From NCBI RefSeq assembly GCF_000382705.1, contig NZ_ARQE01000002.1, forward strand, positions 620,001 through 684,000: 64,000 bases of DNA, given 5' to 3'. A program made the translations under genes and the position numbers. Every line of letters begins with the position of its first letter. The stretch's first letter is position 1. Below are positions 1-10,410 of the stretch, piece after piece. The notes below the pieces were generated by a model. The model made no database searches and was not told where the DNA came from. It saw nothing but the letters and a program-made list of their open reading frames with translations. The DNA is from Aureimonas ureilytica DSM 18598 = NBRC 106430. Lineage in GTDB: Bacteria > Pseudomonadota > Alphaproteobacteria > Rhizobiales > Rhizobiaceae.

Positions 1-1
1 C

Positions 2-988
2 TTGATCGGCTCGATCCAGGCCCTCAACTCCTTGAACGCCGATTCGGAGCGCGCGGTGATCGCGGCGGCCGGCGGCTCGCGCAAGGTGATCTTCAAGCCG
101 ATTCTCTATCTGGCCTTCGGCGCGGCCTTCCTGATCGTCATCAACTCGAACTTCGTCGGACCGGCCGCCTCCAGCGCCTTCCAGAACGGCATCCGCGCCA
201 TCAATGCCGACGCGATCAGCCTGTTTCTCCAGCCGGGCCGTTTCGAGCGGGTGCAGGACGGGCTGGTGATGAGCATCGACGAGGCGCGCGGCTCCAATGT
301 GCGCGGCCTCTTCCTGTCCGACACGCGCGATCCCAATCTCGACCTCACCTATTTCGCGCGCGAGGCGCAGGTCGTGGAACGGGAGGGGCAGTCCTATCTC
401 GTGCTCGACGACGGGCAGCTCCATCGCCGCAACAACACCGACGGCACCGTCTCGATCATCGAATTTCAGACCTATGCGTTCGACCTCGCCAATCTGCGGC
501 CGGTGGAAACCGGGGACTGGATTCGCATGTCGGAGCGCTCGACGCGCGACCTCCTGAATCCCGATCCGAACGACAAGGTGTTCCAGCTCCACCCGAACCA
601 GTTCGTCGAGGAACTGGCCCAGCGCCGCACCGACTGGCTGTTCCCGATCGCCTTCGCGCTCTGGGCGCTCGTGGTCGCCTCGCATCCGCGCACCAACCGG
701 CAGGGCCCCGGCCCGGCCATGGCGCTCGGTCTTGGCGGCGCCCTGGCGCTGAAGGCGCTCGGCTTCGTGTCGCTCTCCCTGATCGAGCGCAATCCGCGCT
801 ATGCCGCCGTGATCTATTCGCTGCCGATCCTGGCGATCCTCTTCGACATCTGGCTTCTCTGGCGTGACGTGAACGTGACCGAACATCCGATCGTGCGCCG
901 CACGGGCGACGGCTTCCGTTGGATCGGCGGCCAGATCGGCCGGCTTCTCCCCTCCGAGCGACGCCAGACGCGGGCGGGTGGCGCATGA
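2..988 (+). CDS. lptF: LPS export ABC transporter permease LptF (5' end cut by window)
   Basis: Inner-membrane subunit of the LptB2FG transporter, which extracts lipopolysaccharide from the inner membrane and feeds it to the periplasmic bridge. The visible 328 residues show a membrane segment near residues 33-53, a long periplasmic beta-rich middle part, and three hydrophobic helices near 215-290, the usual YjgP/YjgQ family layout. Family members are about 360-400 residues, so the N-terminal helix lies upstream of base 1; the first codon here is simply where the frame enters. The stop overlaps the lptG start (ATGA), which supports translational coupling. LptF rather than LptG is assigned from gene order. 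Confidence 0.9.
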   Translation: MIGSIQALNSLNADSERAVIAAAGGSRKVIFKPILYLAFGAAFLIVINSNFVGPAASSAFQNGIRAINADAISLFLQPGRFERVQDGLVMSIDEARGSNVRGLFLSDTRDPNLDLTYFAREAQVVEREGQSYLVLDDGQLHRRNNTDGTVSIIEFQTYAFDLANLRPVETGDWIRMSERSTRDLLNPDPNDKVFQLHPNQFVEELAQRRTDWLFPIAFALWALVVASHPRTNRQGPGPAMALGLGGALALKALGFVSLSLIERNPRYAAVIYSLPILAILFDIWLLWRDVNVTEHPIVRRTGDGFRWIGGQIGRLLPSERRQTRAGGA

Positions 989-2064
989 CCCGGCGCACGA
1001 TCAACCTCTATTTCCTGCGCCGCTATCTCGTCAGCTTCGCCTCGACGCTGATCGCCGTCTTCGCGCTGACCTATCTCATCGACATGATCGAGGTCAGCCG
1101 GCGCGGAGCCTCGGCGGATGTGGGCTTCGCCACGATCGCGATGATCTCGGCGCTGCGGGTGCCGGCCTTCATCGAGCAGGCCTTTCCCTTCATCATCCTG
1201 TTCTCCTCGATCTTCACGCTGGTCTCGCTGAACCGGAAGCTCGAACTCGTGATCGCGCGCGCCGGCGGCATGTCGGTCTGGCAGATCATCGCGCCCTTCG
1301 CCTTCGGCTCCTTCCTGATCGGGGTCCTTTCCGTCGCCCTCTACAATCCGATCGCGGCGGCGGCGCAGGCCCATTCCGAACGGTTGCAGACCGGGGCGGC
1401 CGGCGTCGTCACGCAAAGCTCCGACCGCTCGCCCTGGCTGCGGCAGAAGGGCAAGGGCGTGGAATCGATCATCGGCGCGAAGGCCATCTCGGACGGGGGA
1501 TCGACGCTCGGCGGCGTCACCGCCTTCGTCCTGCGCGACGAAGGCGTCGTGTCGGAGCGCATCGACGCCGCGCAGGCCCGCCTTCAGAACGGCGAATGGC
1601 GCATCGAGAACCCGCTGGTGACGCGCGTCGGCTCGCCGCCCGTGCGCGAGAAGCTCGTTCTCCTGCCCACCACGCTTCTTCCGGAATTCATCGAGCAACG
1701 ACTCGCCAATCCGGACGCGATCTCCATCTGGCAATTGGGAAGCAAGATCGAGGTGGCCCGCAGCCTGGGCTACAACGCCGATGCTTTCGCCATGCGGTTC
1801 AACGCCTTGATCGCCCGCCCTGCCCTGTTCGTCGCCATGACGCTCGTCGCCGCCACCGTGGCTGTGCGTTACACGCGATTGGGACAATCCACAGGGACGA
1901 TCGTCGGTGGCGTCGCTGCGGGCTTCGTGCTTTACGTCGTAACGTTCCTGGCTCAGGCGCTGGGAAGCAACTCCGTGATTCCGGCCGTCGTGGCGGCTTG
2001 GTTCCCGGTCGTGGCGGCGGGATTGTTCGGGACGACAATCCTGCTCCATCAGGAGGACGGATAG
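985..2064 (+). CDS. lptG: LPS export ABC transporter permease LptG
   Basis: Partner of LptF in the inner-membrane LptB2FG complex. The 359-residue product opens with a short basic stretch and a first membrane helix near residues 13-35, has further helices near 55-120, a periplasmic domain, and closing helices near 275-350. This is the complete YjgP/YjgQ family architecture at normal length. The ATG at 985 overlaps the lptF stop by four bases, which fixes the start. lptD begins two bases after its stop, so lptF, lptG and lptD form one LPS-transport unit, a common alphaproteobacterial order. Confidence 0.93.
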   Translation: MTRRTINLYFLRRYLVSFASTLIAVFALTYLIDMIEVSRRGASADVGFATIAMISALRVPAFIEQAFPFIILFSSIFTLVSLNRKLELVIARAGGMSVWQIIAPFAFGSFLIGVLSVALYNPIAAAAQAHSERLQTGAAGVVTQSSDRSPWLRQKGKGVESIIGAKAISDGGSTLGGVTAFVLRDEGVVSERIDAAQARLQNGEWRIENPLVTRVGSPPVREKLVLLPTTLLPEFIEQRLANPDAISIWQLGSKIEVARSLGYNADAFAMRFNALIARPALFVAMTLVAATVAVRYTRLGQSTGTIVGGVAAGFVLYVVTFLAQALGSNSVIPAVVAAWFPVVAAGLFGTTILLHQEDG

Positions 2065-2065
2065 A

Positions 2066-4522
2066 ATGACAGCGAGGGGGAACTCGCGCCGATGGGGGGC
2101 CGGGGGTCGGTCTCTCCTCAAGGGCGCTCTCCTGACGGGCGCCGCCATCTCGGCCATCATGGTCGCGAGCGTGCCGGCGCGTGCGCAGACGTCGCTCGGC
2201 GACCTCGGCACCTCCGTTTCCGTGCCCGAGGGAACGCAGCTCTTCCTGGAAGCCGACACCGTCACCTATGACAGCGAAAAGCAGGTCGTGACGGCGGCTG
2301 GCGGCATCCAGATCGACTATGGCAGCTACAAGCTCGTCGCCCGCAACATCACCTACGACCAGCGCGCGCGCCGCCTCGTCGCATCCGGCGACGTGGAGCT
2401 GATCGAGCCGTCGGGCAATAAGATCTACGCTGATTCGATCGACGTCACCGACGACTTCGCCAACGGCTTCATCGCCGCCCTGCGCATCGAGACGCCCGAC
2501 AACACGCGCTTTGCCGCCGGCCAGGCCGTGCGCCAGAACGGCGACACGACGACCTTCGAGCGCGGCGTCTACACCGCCTGCGAGGCGTGCGAGAAGAATC
2601 CCGAGCGTCCGCCGCTCTGGCAGGTCAAGGCGCGGCGCATCGTCTGGGACCAGAAGAACAAGGTCGTGCGCTATTACGGCGCGCGCTTCGAGCTCTTCGG
2701 CAAGCCGCTCGCCTACCTGCCCTATTTCGCCTCGCCCGATCCGACCGTGAAGCGCCAGAGCGGCCTCCTGCCGCCGAGCGTGAAGTCGTCCTCGAAGGTC
2801 GGCGTCGGCCTGCGCGTTCCCTATTATTTCGCGATCGACGAGAGCTCCGACGCGACGGTCGCCGGCACCTATTTCACGCGGCAGGGCTTCCTCGCCGAGG
2901 CGGAATACCGCAAGGCCTTCGAGAACGGCTATTTCACGCTCCAGACCGCCGGCATCTCGCAGCTCGATCCCGGCCGCTTCAACGACGTGCGCTCCGACAA
3001 CGTGTTCAGCAGCCTCGATCCGGCCGATCGCGACCGCGCCATGATCGGCACCACGGGCCGCTTCGCGCTGAACGAGAACTGGACCTTCGGCTGGGACGCG
3101 CTCGTGCAGAGCGACAGCAATTTCAGCCACAACTACCAGATCGAGAATTTCGACCAGCTCTACCGCACCAACGAGGTCTACCTCACGGGTCTCGGCGACC
3201 AGAGCTTCTTCGACCTGCGCGCGCAGAGCTTCAGCGTCCAGACCGACAACACGCTGCCGAGCCGCGTGCAGCCCTTCGTTCTGCCCTCGCTCGACTACCA
3301 GCGGATCGAGAACGATTCGGTTCTCGGCGGTCAGCTGCAGATCGACGCCAATGTCACCAACATCCGGCGCGAGACGACGAGCCCGGGCTATCTCCTCCTG
3401 TGCAACCCGGTGCGCTTCGACGCCGGCGTGTGCAGCGGGACGCTCGGCTTCCCCTATCGAACCGACGTCTTCCGCCGCAACGTGCTGGAGGGCGACTACA
3501 CGCGCTCCAGCGTCGATGTCGAATGGAAGCGCACGCTGACGACCGATTTCGGCCTTCAGGTGACGCCGTCGGCGAGCCTTCGCGGCGATCTCTATCGCGC
3601 CGACATGGAAGCCCAGGGCATTCCCTACGGCACGACTTCGAGCCTCGGGCTCGGCGGGATCGAGGTGGACGAGTCGGGCGCGCGCGGGATGGCGACGGCC
3701 GGCCTCGACGTTCGCTATCCTTTCCTCATCGAAACGGCGACCTCCTCGCACGTCATCACGCCGATCGCCCAGCTTCTGGTGCGCCCGGACGAGATGAAGT
3801 CCGGCCTCCTGCCGAACGAGGACGCCCAAAGCCTCGTCTTCAACGCGGGCAATCTCTTCGACGAGGACAAGTTCTCCGGCTACGACCGGATCGAGGGCGG
3901 CACACGCGCCAATGTCGGCGTGCAATATGGCGGTGTGTTCGGCGCGGGCTACGCGATCGACGCGGTGGTCGGCCAGTCCTTCCATCTGGCCGGCGAGAAC
4001 CCGTTCGCGCAGCCCGACCTCGCCCTGGTCGGCTACGAATCCGGCCTCGAAGACGACCGCTCCGACTATGTCTCGGCCGTCTCGCTCGCCACCCCGATCG
4101 GCGTCTATCTCGGCGCGCAGGGGCGCTTCGACAAGGACGATTTCGACGTCAAGCGCACCGACCTGATGGCGGGCTTCAACTACGGACGGATCGACACCTC
4201 GCTCGTCTATTCGCAGATCGCCGCCCAGCCGATCTACAGTTTCCCCGAGGACCGCAAGCAGGTCTCGGTCGGGGCGAACTACAAGGTGACGGACACGATC
4301 AAGACCTTCGGCTCGCTGACCTACGACATCGAGAACGACGTGTTCATCAACAAGACCTTCGGCGTGGGCTACGCGGACGAGTGCTTCAGCCTCATCGCGC
4401 AGTACCAGAACACGGACGATCAATATCGCCTGACCGAAGCTCAAACCAAGGTGATGGTCACGCTCTCGTTCCGCACCTTGGCTCAGGTCGGCTACAGCTA
4501 CGGTCTTGGCTCCACGAACTGA
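2066..4522 (+). CDS. lptD: LPS-assembly outer-membrane protein LptD
   Basis: Outer-membrane beta-barrel that inserts lipopolysaccharide into the outer leaflet. The 818-residue product has a signal peptide (hydrophobic core near residues 18-35, Ala-rich cleavage near 40) and an OstA/LptA-like periplasmic domain at about 55-150. A long barrel follows, rich in alternating aromatic and polar residues. Cysteines occur as a CEACE pair near 172-175 and again near 450-462, so disulfide-assisted assembly is plausible, but the pattern is not the E. coli one. The gene starts two bases after the lptG stop and precedes a SurA-like chaperone gene, which fits barrel assembly. Confidence 0.93.
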   Translation: MTARGNSRRWGAGGRSLLKGALLTGAAISAIMVASVPARAQTSLGDLGTSVSVPEGTQLFLEADTVTYDSEKQVVTAAGGIQIDYGSYKLVARNITYDQRARRLVASGDVELIEPSGNKIYADSIDVTDDFANGFIAALRIETPDNTRFAAGQAVRQNGDTTTFERGVYTACEACEKNPERPPLWQVKARRIVWDQKNKVVRYYGARFELFGKPLAYLPYFASPDPTVKRQSGLLPPSVKSSSKVGVGLRVPYYFAIDESSDATVAGTYFTRQGFLAEAEYRKAFENGYFTLQTAGISQLDPGRFNDVRSDNVFSSLDPADRDRAMIGTTGRFALNENWTFGWDALVQSDSNFSHNYQIENFDQLYRTNEVYLTGLGDQSFFDLRAQSFSVQTDNTLPSRVQPFVLPSLDYQRIENDSVLGGQLQIDANVTNIRRETTSPGYLLLCNPVRFDAGVCSGTLGFPYRTDVFRRNVLEGDYTRSSVDVEWKRTLTTDFGLQVTPSASLRGDLYRADMEAQGIPYGTTSSLGLGGIEVDESGARGMATAGLDVRYPFLIETATSSHVITPIAQLLVRPDEMKSGLLPNEDAQSLVFNAGNLFDEDKFSGYDRIEGGTRANVGVQYGGVFGAGYAIDAVVGQSFHLAGENPFAQPDLALVGYESGLEDDRSDYVSAVSLATPIGVYLGAQGRFDKDDFDVKRTDLMAGFNYGRIDTSLVYSQIAAQPIYSFPEDRKQVSVGANYKVTDTIKTFGSLTYDIENDVFINKTFGVGYADECFSLIAQYQNTDDQYRLTEAQTKVMVTLSFRTLAQVGYSYGLGSTN

Positions 4523-4620
4523 TCTGTTAAAAGACCATGGTTTCGCCAAAGCCGTCGCATAAGAGCGACCATGCGCGCCCGGACCTGCCGGCCGCATCTG
4601 GAGCCGGAGATAGGCATACG

Positions 4621-5556
4621 ATGACCCTACGCACCCACGCCCGACAGTTCGCCGTCTGTTCGGCTCTGGCTGCCCTTCTCGTCGTGGGCGGCCTGTCCGC
4701 CGCGCCGGCCCAGGCTGCGTCGGAAATCAAGGTCGTCGTCAACAAGCAGGCGATCACGAGCTACCAGATCCAGCAGCGCGCCGCCTTCCTGAAGCTGCGC
4801 CGCACGCCGGGCGGCACGGAAGCGGCCACCAACGAGCTGATCGACGAGGCCCTCAAGTCGCAGGAAATGCGCCGCCGGGGCATCCAGATTCCCGATGCCG
4901 CGGTGGACGAGGCCTTCGCGCGCTTCGCCCGCGACAACAAGCTGACGGAAGCCCAGCTTTCCGAAGTGCTCGGGCGCGCCGGCTTCTCGGCCAAGGGCTT
5001 CAAGGACTATATCCGCGTTCAGATGGGCTGGGGTCAGGCGGTCGTCGCCAATGTCCGCCAGACCGAGCGGATCACCGAACAGCAGGCCGTGCAGCGCATG
5101 ATCCAGGATGGCGGCAAGAAGCCGACCACGACGGAATACACGCTCCAGCAGGTGATCTTCGTCGTGCCGCAGGACAAGCGCTCCTCCGAGCTGCAGAAGC
5201 GCATGAACGAAGCCAATTCCATGCGCCAGCGCTTCACCAGCTGCCCGGCGACCTACGACATTGCCAAGGGCCTGCGCGACGTGACCGTGCGCGATCTCGG
5301 CCGCATTCCGCAGCCCGAGCTGCCGCCGCGCTGGAAGGACGAGATCGTCAACGCCTCGCGCGGCAAGACCACGAAGGCGCAGCCGACCGAGCGCGGCGTC
5401 GAGTTCATCGCCGTCTGCGACAGCCGCTCCGTGTCGGACGACCAGACGGCCGCGATGGTCTTCCAGGCCAAGGAGCTGGAAGCCATGGGCAAGAAGGAGC
5501 CCGACAAGGCCTTCCTCGAAAAGCTGCGCGCCAAGGCGGCAATCATCCGTCGATAA
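4621..5556 (+). CDS. SurA-like periplasmic chaperone / peptidyl-prolyl isomerase family protein
   Basis: The 311-residue product has a clear signal peptide (basic start, hydrophobic core, AAPAQA cleavage region near residue 30). A SurA N-terminal-type domain follows ([11 protein letters not shown] near 40, helices with a conserved [12 protein letters not shown] stretch near 80). The PPIase-like region at about 170-280 is divergent and looks too short for a full parvulin domain. SurA proteins escort outer-membrane barrels, and the position between lptD and pdxA matches the lptD-surA-pdxA-ksgA order known in proteobacteria. I chose ATG 4621 because it begins the signal peptide; an in-frame ATG at 4537 would add a non-signal extension. 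Confidence 0.85.
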   Translation: MTLRTHARQFAVCSALAALLVVGGLSAAPAQAASEIKVVVNKQAITSYQIQQRAAFLKLRRTPGGTEAATNELIDEALKSQEMRRRGIQIPDAAVDEAFARFARDNKLTEAQLSEVLGRAGFSAKGFKDYIRVQMGWGQAVVANVRQTERITEQQAVQRMIQDGGKKPTTTEYTLQQVIFVVPQDKRSSELQKRMNEANSMRQRFTSCPATYDIAKGLRDVTVRDLGRIPQPELPPRWKDEIVNASRGKTTKAQPTERGVEFIAVCDSRSVSDDQTAAMVFQAKELEAMGKKEPDKAFLEKLRAKAAIIRR

Positions 5557-5566
5557 GATCGGTTTC

Positions 5567-6631
5567 ATGCAGAGCGACGACGCCGGGCCGGAAGGCCGTC
5601 CCCTTCTGGTCACGGTCGGCGAGCCCTCGGGTGTCGGGCCGGATGTCACGCTCCAGGCGTTTGGCGACCGCGAACTTCTCGACTTGCCCCCATTCGTGCT
5701 TCTGGCCGACCCCGCGATGATCGCGGGGCGCGCCGCGCGATTGGGGCTGGAGGTGACGATCCGCACGCTGACGACCCTCACCGAGGCCGGCGACGTCGCG
5801 CCGACCGAGCTTGCCGTTCTTCCGCTCGTCAACCGCCATGGCGACACGCCGGGTCAGATCGATCCGGCCAATGCCGCCGGCACGATCGAGGCGATCGACC
5901 GCGCCACGCGGCTCGTTCTCGCCGGCGAGGCGGACGCGCTCGTCACCAATCCGATCGACAAGAAGGCGCTCTACGACGCGGGCTTCGCCCATCCCGGCCA
6001 CACCGAATATCTCGCCGAGCTCTGCGGCACGCTGACCGGCCGGACCCTTCAGCCGGTCATGCTCCTGACGGGGCCGGAGCTTTCCTGCGTGCCCGTCACG
6101 ATCCACATTCCGCTGGCCGAAGTCCCGGCCGCGCTCACGACCGACCTCATCGTCTCGACCGCGCGCATCGTCCTCGCCGACCTCCAGGCCCGGTTCGGGC
6201 TCGATGCGCCGCGCCTCGCCGTGTCCGGCCTTAACCCCCATGCGGGCGAGCGCGGGGCGATCGGCAGCGAGGACGAGAGCGTCATCCGCCCAGCCGTCGC
6301 GATGCTTCAGGCTGACGGGTTCGACGTGGTCGGTCCCCTGCCCGGCGACACGATGTTCCATCCGGAAGCCCGCCGGCGCTACGACGTGGCGCTCTGCATG
6401 TATCACGACCAGGCGCTGATCCCGGCCAAGACGCTCGCCTTCGACGAGACGGTGAACGTCACGCTCGGCCTTCCGATCATCCGCACCTCGCCCGACCACG
6501 GCACGGCGGGCGACATCGCCGGCACGGGCACGGCGCGGCCGAACAGTTTCGTGGCGGCGCTCCGGCTCGCCAGCCGCATGGCCAAGATCGCGCGCGAGAA
6601 TGCCGCCCTTTCCGGCGAAGCCGACGCATGA
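5567..6631 (+). CDS. pdxA: 4-hydroxythreonine-4-phosphate dehydrogenase
   Basis: NAD-dependent enzyme of the DXP-dependent pyridoxal 5'-phosphate pathway; it oxidises 4-phosphohydroxy-L-threonine and the product decarboxylates. The 354-residue length is normal. Visible family marks are VGEPSGVGP near residue 17, the metal-site HPGHTE near 142, NPHAGE near 225, YHDQALIP near 278 and SPDHGTA near 309. The two histidine motifs plus the third His are the expected divalent-metal ligands. The gene follows the surA-like gene by ten bases and its stop overlaps the rsmA start (ATGA). Confidence 0.95.
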   Translation: MQSDDAGPEGRPLLVTVGEPSGVGPDVTLQAFGDRELLDLPPFVLLADPAMIAGRAARLGLEVTIRTLTTLTEAGDVAPTELAVLPLVNRHGDTPGQIDPANAAGTIEAIDRATRLVLAGEADALVTNPIDKKALYDAGFAHPGHTEYLAELCGTLTGRTLQPVMLLTGPELSCVPVTIHIPLAEVPAALTTDLIVSTARIVLADLQARFGLDAPRLAVSGLNPHAGERGAIGSEDESVIRPAVAMLQADGFDVVGPLPGDTMFHPEARRRYDVALCMYHDQALIPAKTLAFDETVNVTLGLPIIRTSPDHGTAGDIAGTGTARPNSFVAALRLASRMAKIARENAALSGEADA

Positions 6632-7458
6632 CCCTCGCCTTCGACGGATTGCCGCCGCTGCGCGAGGTGCTGGCCGACCACGGCATCGACCCGCGCAAGG
6701 CGCTCGGCCAGAACTTCCTTCTCGATCTCAACCTGACGGGCCGCATCGCGCGTCAGGCCGGTTCGCTCGAAGGGCGAACCGTGATCGAGATCGGGCCCGG
6801 CCCCGGCGGCCTGACGCGCGCGCTGCTGGCGCATGGCGCGGCGCATGTGATCGCGATCGAGAAGGACCCGCGCTGCCGACCCGCACTGGAGGCGATCGGC
6901 GCGCATTATCCGGGCCGCTTCACCCTCATCGAAGGCGATGCGCTGGAAATCGATCCCGCCAGCCTCACCGCCGAGCCCTACAAGATCGTCGCGAACCTGC
7001 CCTACAATGTCGGCACGCAGCTGCTTCTCAACTGGATCACGGTTCCCGTCTGGCCGCCGCGCTGGACCGATCTGACGCTGATGTTCCAGAAGGAAGTCGC
7101 CGAGCGCATCGTCGCGGGCGCCGACGACGATCATTACGGACGGCTCGGCGTTCTCGCCGGCTGGCGAACCGAAGCCGAGATCCTGTTCGACGTGTCGCGC
7201 GAGGCCTTCACGCCCCCGCCCAAGGTGACCTCGGCGATCGTGCATGTCGTGCCTCGCTCCGAGCCTCTCCCCGTTTCGCTGGAAGCGCTGGAGCGCGTGA
7301 CGGCCGCCGCCTTTGGCCAGCGCCGCAAGATGCTGCGCCAGAGTCTGAAGCCTGTCGGCGGCGAAGCGCTGCTCTCGCGCGTCGGGATCGATCCGACGCG
7401 GCGGGCGGAAACGCTGGACGTCGCCGAATTCGTCCGGCTCGCCAACGCGCTGTCCTGA
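6628..7458 (+). CDS. rsmA: 16S rRNA (adenine1518-N6/adenine1519-N6)-dimethyltransferase
   Basis: SAM-dependent enzyme (KsgA) that dimethylates two adjacent adenines in the helix-45 loop of 16S rRNA late in 30S assembly. The 276-residue product carries the N-terminal KALGQNFL motif near residue 30, the SAM-binding [10 protein letters not shown] at about 53-62, and the target-base motif NLPYNVGT near 122-129. The start overlaps the pdxA stop by four bases. It is the last gene of the left-hand operon and is followed within ten bases by a strong hairpin terminator shared with the convergent gmk gene. Confidence 0.96.
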   Translation: MTLAFDGLPPLREVLADHGIDPRKALGQNFLLDLNLTGRIARQAGSLEGRTVIEIGPGPGGLTRALLAHGAAHVIAIEKDPRCRPALEAIGAHYPGRFTLIEGDALEIDPASLTAEPYKIVANLPYNVGTQLLLNWITVPVWPPRWTDLTLMFQKEVAERIVAGADDDHYGRLGVLAGWRTEAEILFDVSREAFTPPPKVTSAIVHVVPRSEPLPVSLEALERVTAAAFGQRRKMLRQSLKPVGGEALLSRVGIDPTRRAETLDVAEFVRLANALS

Positions 7459-7464
7459 GATCTC

Positions 7465-7500
7465 AAACGAAAACGGCGCCCGAGGGCGCCGCTTTCGTTT
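7465..7500. terminator. Bidirectional intrinsic terminator between rsmA and gmk
   Basis: A 17-base left arm at 7465-7481 pairs with 7484-7500 with one mismatch. The outer part of the stem is A-rich on the left and T-rich on the right, so transcripts from either side would end in a U-rich tract. It lies between two convergent operons, which is where a two-way terminator is expected. Confidence 0.88.
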
Positions 7501-7515
7501 CAAGGGATCGCGATT

Positions 7516-8193
7516 TCAGGTGTTGGAGGCCTTGGTGGCCTCGTCCAGAAGCTTGGCGGTGAAGTCGAACAGGCCCGGCCGACGGTCGCGGCGCAGGCGC
7601 TCCGCGTTGACGATCGACAGGACGGCCGAGAAGGCGCGGTCGAGATCGTCGTTGATCACGACATATTCGTAGTCGCGCCAGCGCTCGATTTCGACGCAGG
7701 CGTTCTTCAGCCGCATCGCGATCGTTTCCTTGGAGTCTTCGGCCCGGCGCATCAGGCGCTGCGCGAGTTCGTCCATGGACGGCGGCAGGATGAAGATCGA
7801 GACGATATCCGTCTTGGCCTGTTCCTGCAGCTGCAGCGCGCCCTGCCAGTCGATATCGAAGAGCATGTCCCGCCCTTCGCGCATCGCCTGTTCGGCCGCC
7901 GCGCGCGGCGTTCCGTAGAAATTGCCGTGGACCTGCGCCCATTCCAGAAGCGCGTCGGACGCGCGAAGGCGTTCGAACTCTTCGATCGTGATGAAATGGT
8001 AGTGCACCCCGTCGATCTCGCTCGGGCGGCGCTTGCGCGTCGTCACGCTGATCGAGAGCGAGAATTTCGGGTCAAGTTCGAGGAGGTTTCGCGCGATCGT
8101 GGATTTGCCTGCGCCCGATGGCGAGGAAATCACCAGCATCAGGCCGCGTCGCGCGATCGGCGGATTCGTTTCCACATCCAAGTGAGGTTTCAT
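7516..8193 (-). CDS. gmk: Guanylate kinase
   Basis: Phosphorylates GMP and dGMP to the diphosphates with ATP, an essential step in purine salvage and (p)ppGpp supply. The 225-residue product has the P-loop [10 protein letters not shown] at residues 23-32, a GMP-binding region beginning near TTRKRRPSE, and the VHYHF and DIDWQGA motifs typical of the family. A 17-residue extension precedes the usual start, which is common in alphaproteobacteria. The start codon overlaps the yicC stop by four bases, so the gene is coupled to its upstream neighbour. Confidence 0.95.
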   Translation of the reverse strand: MKPHLDVETNPPIARRGLMLVISSPSGAGKSTIARNLLELDPKFSLSISVTTRKRRPSEIDGVHYHFITIEEFERLRASDALLEWAQVHGNFYGTPRAAAEQAMREGRDMLFDIDWQGALQLQEQAKTDIVSIFILPPSMDELAQRLMRRAEDSKETIAMRLKNACVEIERWRDYEYVVINDDLDRAFSAVLSIVNAERLRRDRRPGLFDFTAKLLDEATKASNT

Positions 8194-9077
8194 TCGAGAT
8201 TCTGAACCTGTTCGCGAAACTGATCGACGACGGTTTTGAGCTGCAGGCCGATGGCCGTCAGCGACGCCGTATGGGACTTGGAGCAGATCGTATTCGATTC
8301 GCGGTTAAATTCCTGCGATAGGAAGTCGAGACGACGACCGACAGGACCGCCTTCGCTCAAAAGCGTGCGCGCGGCGGCGACATGGGCCGTCAGCCGGTCG
8401 AGTTCTTCCTGGATATCGGCTTTGGCGGCGATCATCGCCGCTTCCTGGTGAAGGCGAGCGGCGTCGAGCCCGGCGTCAAGGCCGAGAAGCTCGCTCACCT
8501 GCCGCTGCAAGCGCGCCTGAATGGCGGCGAGCGAGCGGGAGGGATCGTCGGTCGCCGCTTTCGCCAGCGCCTCGATCTCGTCGACGCGCCTGTCCAGAAT
8601 GGCCTTCAGCGCCAGCCCTTCGCTCTGGCGCGCCGCGACCAGCGCGGCGATCGCGCCGTCCAGCCCTTGCAGCACAGCCGGCGCGCGCGCCGTGAACCAG
8701 TCCGATGAATGCGTTTCGTCGGAGACTTCGATCACCCCGCGCAGCGCCAGCAATCCATCGGCGCGCGGCGGCGCGGCGCGTTCGCTGCGCACGATCTCGT
8801 CCGACAGGCGCAGAAGCTCGCTCAGAAAGGCATGGTTGATCGAAAAGTTCGAAACGCCTTCCGGCCGGTCCAGCGTCAGCGACACCTGCAGATTGCCGCG
8901 CGACAGACGGGCGCCGAGACGCTTGCGCACCTCGGCCTCGATGCTCTCGAAGCCCTGCGGCAGACGGATGCGAGGCTCCAGCCCCTTGCCGTTGACCGAG
9001 CGCAGCTCCCAGACGAAGCCCGCGCCCTCGGCCTGGCCTTCGAAACGGGCAAAGCCCGTCATGCTACTGACGGGCAT
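8190..9077 (-). CDS. yicC: YicC family protein (probable endoribonuclease)
   Basis: The 295-residue product matches the YicC family over its full length: SMTGFAR at residues 4-10, a SVNGKGLE stretch near 28, and the conserved C-terminal block around [11 protein letters not shown] near 250-260. YicC proteins have been reported as unusual endoribonucleases acting on RNA hairpins in E. coli; that function is carried over from the family, not read from the sequence. The gene sits between mltG and gmk and overlaps gmk. A yicC-gmk pairing is frequent across bacteria. Confidence 0.9.
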   Translation of the reverse strand: MPVSSMTGFARFEGQAEGAGFVWELRSVNGKGLEPRIRLPQGFESIEAEVRKRLGARLSRGNLQVSLTLDRPEGVSNFSINHAFLSELLRLSDEIVRSERAAPPRADGLLALRGVIEVSDETHSSDWFTARAPAVLQGLDGAIAALVAARQSEGLALKAILDRRVDEIEALAKAATDDPSRSLAAIQARLQRQVSELLGLDAGLDAARLHQEAAMIAAKADIQEELDRLTAHVAAARTLLSEGGPVGRRLDFLSQEFNRESNTICSKSHTASLTAIGLQLKTVVDQFREQVQNLE

Positions 9078-9122
9078 TGCGGGCCTTCCGGTCTAGGGTC
9101 ATCACAAGCGCGGACGTTTTCC

Positions 9123-10247
9123 TCATTCGACCTCGGCGCCCGGCGCCGCCGACTGGCCACGGGTGACGGCCGCGCGCTTCTCGATGTCGCGCAGGCGCCG
9201 GACATTCGAATTGTGCTCGTCCAGCGTGCGCGAGAAGGCGTGACCGCCGGTTCCGTCGGCGACGAAGTAGAGATCGTCGGTGTCCAGCGGGTGCGCGACG
9301 GCTTCCAGCGCCGCGCGGCCGGGATTGGCGATCGGACCGGGCGGCAGGCCGCGAATCACATAGGTGTTGTAGGGCGTGTCGCTCGCGATATGCGACTGGC
9401 GGATCGGCTCGTTGGCCGGTTTCCCCGCCCCGCCCCAGATACCGTAGATGATCGTCGGGTCCGACTGGAGGCGCATGTTCTTGCGCAGCCGGTTCACGAA
9501 GACCGAGGCCACATGCGGGCGCTCGGAATCGATGCCGGTTTCCTTTTCCACGATCGAGGCGAGCGTCACGAACTGGCCGATATCGGAAATCGGCAGGCCA
9601 TCCTCGCGCGTCTTCCAGATGTCCGACACGAGCTTGGTCTGCGCGGCCGACATCTGCGACACGAGTTCGGCCCGGCTGAGACCGCGCGTGAACTTGTAGG
9701 TTTCCGGCAGGAGCGAGCCTTCCGGCGCTTCGGGCGGCAGATCGCCGACCAGCGTGTCGTCGGCGGCGATGCGCGCGTAGATCTGCGCGACCGTCCAGCC
9801 CTCGGGAATCGTGATCGCGTGGAGGATCGAGTTGCCCGAGCGGATCGTGTTCATCACGTCGCGCATGCTGGCGCCCGGCGCGAAGGCGTATTCGCCGGCC
9901 TTCAACTGACCCGCCGCCCGCTCGAAGCGAACGCCGTATTCGAAGATGCGCGCGTCGCTGACGATGCCGCTGCGCTCCAGCGAGGCCGAGATGCCGTCGA
10001 GACCGCCGCCCTTCGGCACGAGGAAGGTCGCCTCCTGCCGCAGCGGGCCGGGACCGTCGAACTGCGTCTTGCCCCAGTAGAGAACGGCGACGGCGGCCAG
10101 GACCAGGGCCAGGGCGCCGCTGAAGCAGAAGCTGAGAAAGGCGACGAAGCTGTTTCGGGCGGATTTCGAACGCACGCGCCGGGGGCGATCGGTCTCGCCG
10201 GAATCCGTCTCACGGTCGATCAAGGTCTCGTCAGAACCGTTCACCAT
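9123..10247 (-). CDS. mltG: Endolytic murein transglycosylase MltG
   Basis: Inner-membrane lytic transglycosylase thought to cut nascent glycan strands and so set their length. The 374-residue product has a basic cytoplasmic head, one membrane helix at about 34-54, a small LysM-like region, and the YceG catalytic fold with the SIVEKETG motif whose first Glu (residue 234) is the expected catalytic acid. The C-terminal region with NTYVIRGLPPGPI-type residues is also characteristic. The gene lies downstream of fabF on the same strand, 163 bases away, and 45 bases before yicC. The fab-mltG association is widespread. Confidence 0.94.
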   Translation of the reverse strand: MVNGSDETLIDRETDSGETDRPRRVRSKSARNSFVAFLSFCFSGALALVLAAVAVLYWGKTQFDGPGPLRQEATFLVPKGGGLDGISASLERSGIVSDARIFEYGVRFERAAGQLKAGEYAFAPGASMRDVMNTIRSGNSILHAITIPEGWTVAQIYARIAADDTLVGDLPPEAPEGSLLPETYKFTRGLSRAELVSQMSAAQTKLVSDIWKTREDGLPISDIGQFVTLASIVEKETGIDSERPHVASVFVNRLRKNMRLQSDPTIIYGIWGGAGKPANEPIRQSHIASDTPYNTYVIRGLPPGPIANPGRAALEAVAHPLDTDDLYFVADGTGGHAFSRTLDEHNSNVRRLRDIEKRAAVTRGQSAAPGAEVE

Positions 10248-10410
10248 GAGGCTCCCTTCGAATCGAAACGAGACGGGCGAGGACCGGGCTCGGTGCCTCG
10301 CTCGTCATCGTGAAATGGGTCGGGCCGATGGCCGCTTTCGCAGCCATGCCATTGAGGTCCGAACCATCATCCGAATGTGGCGAAAGCCGGTTCAGACAGG
10401 GCGGCGTCGA

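Noticed and set aside
1799-4597. Very long open frame (over 900 codons) antisense to lptG-lptD
   Set aside because: It is the mirror of lptD codon bias in high-GC DNA: Val/Glu/Ala/Arg-rich with no domain, no ribosome-binding site, and it lies across well-supported genes on the other strand.
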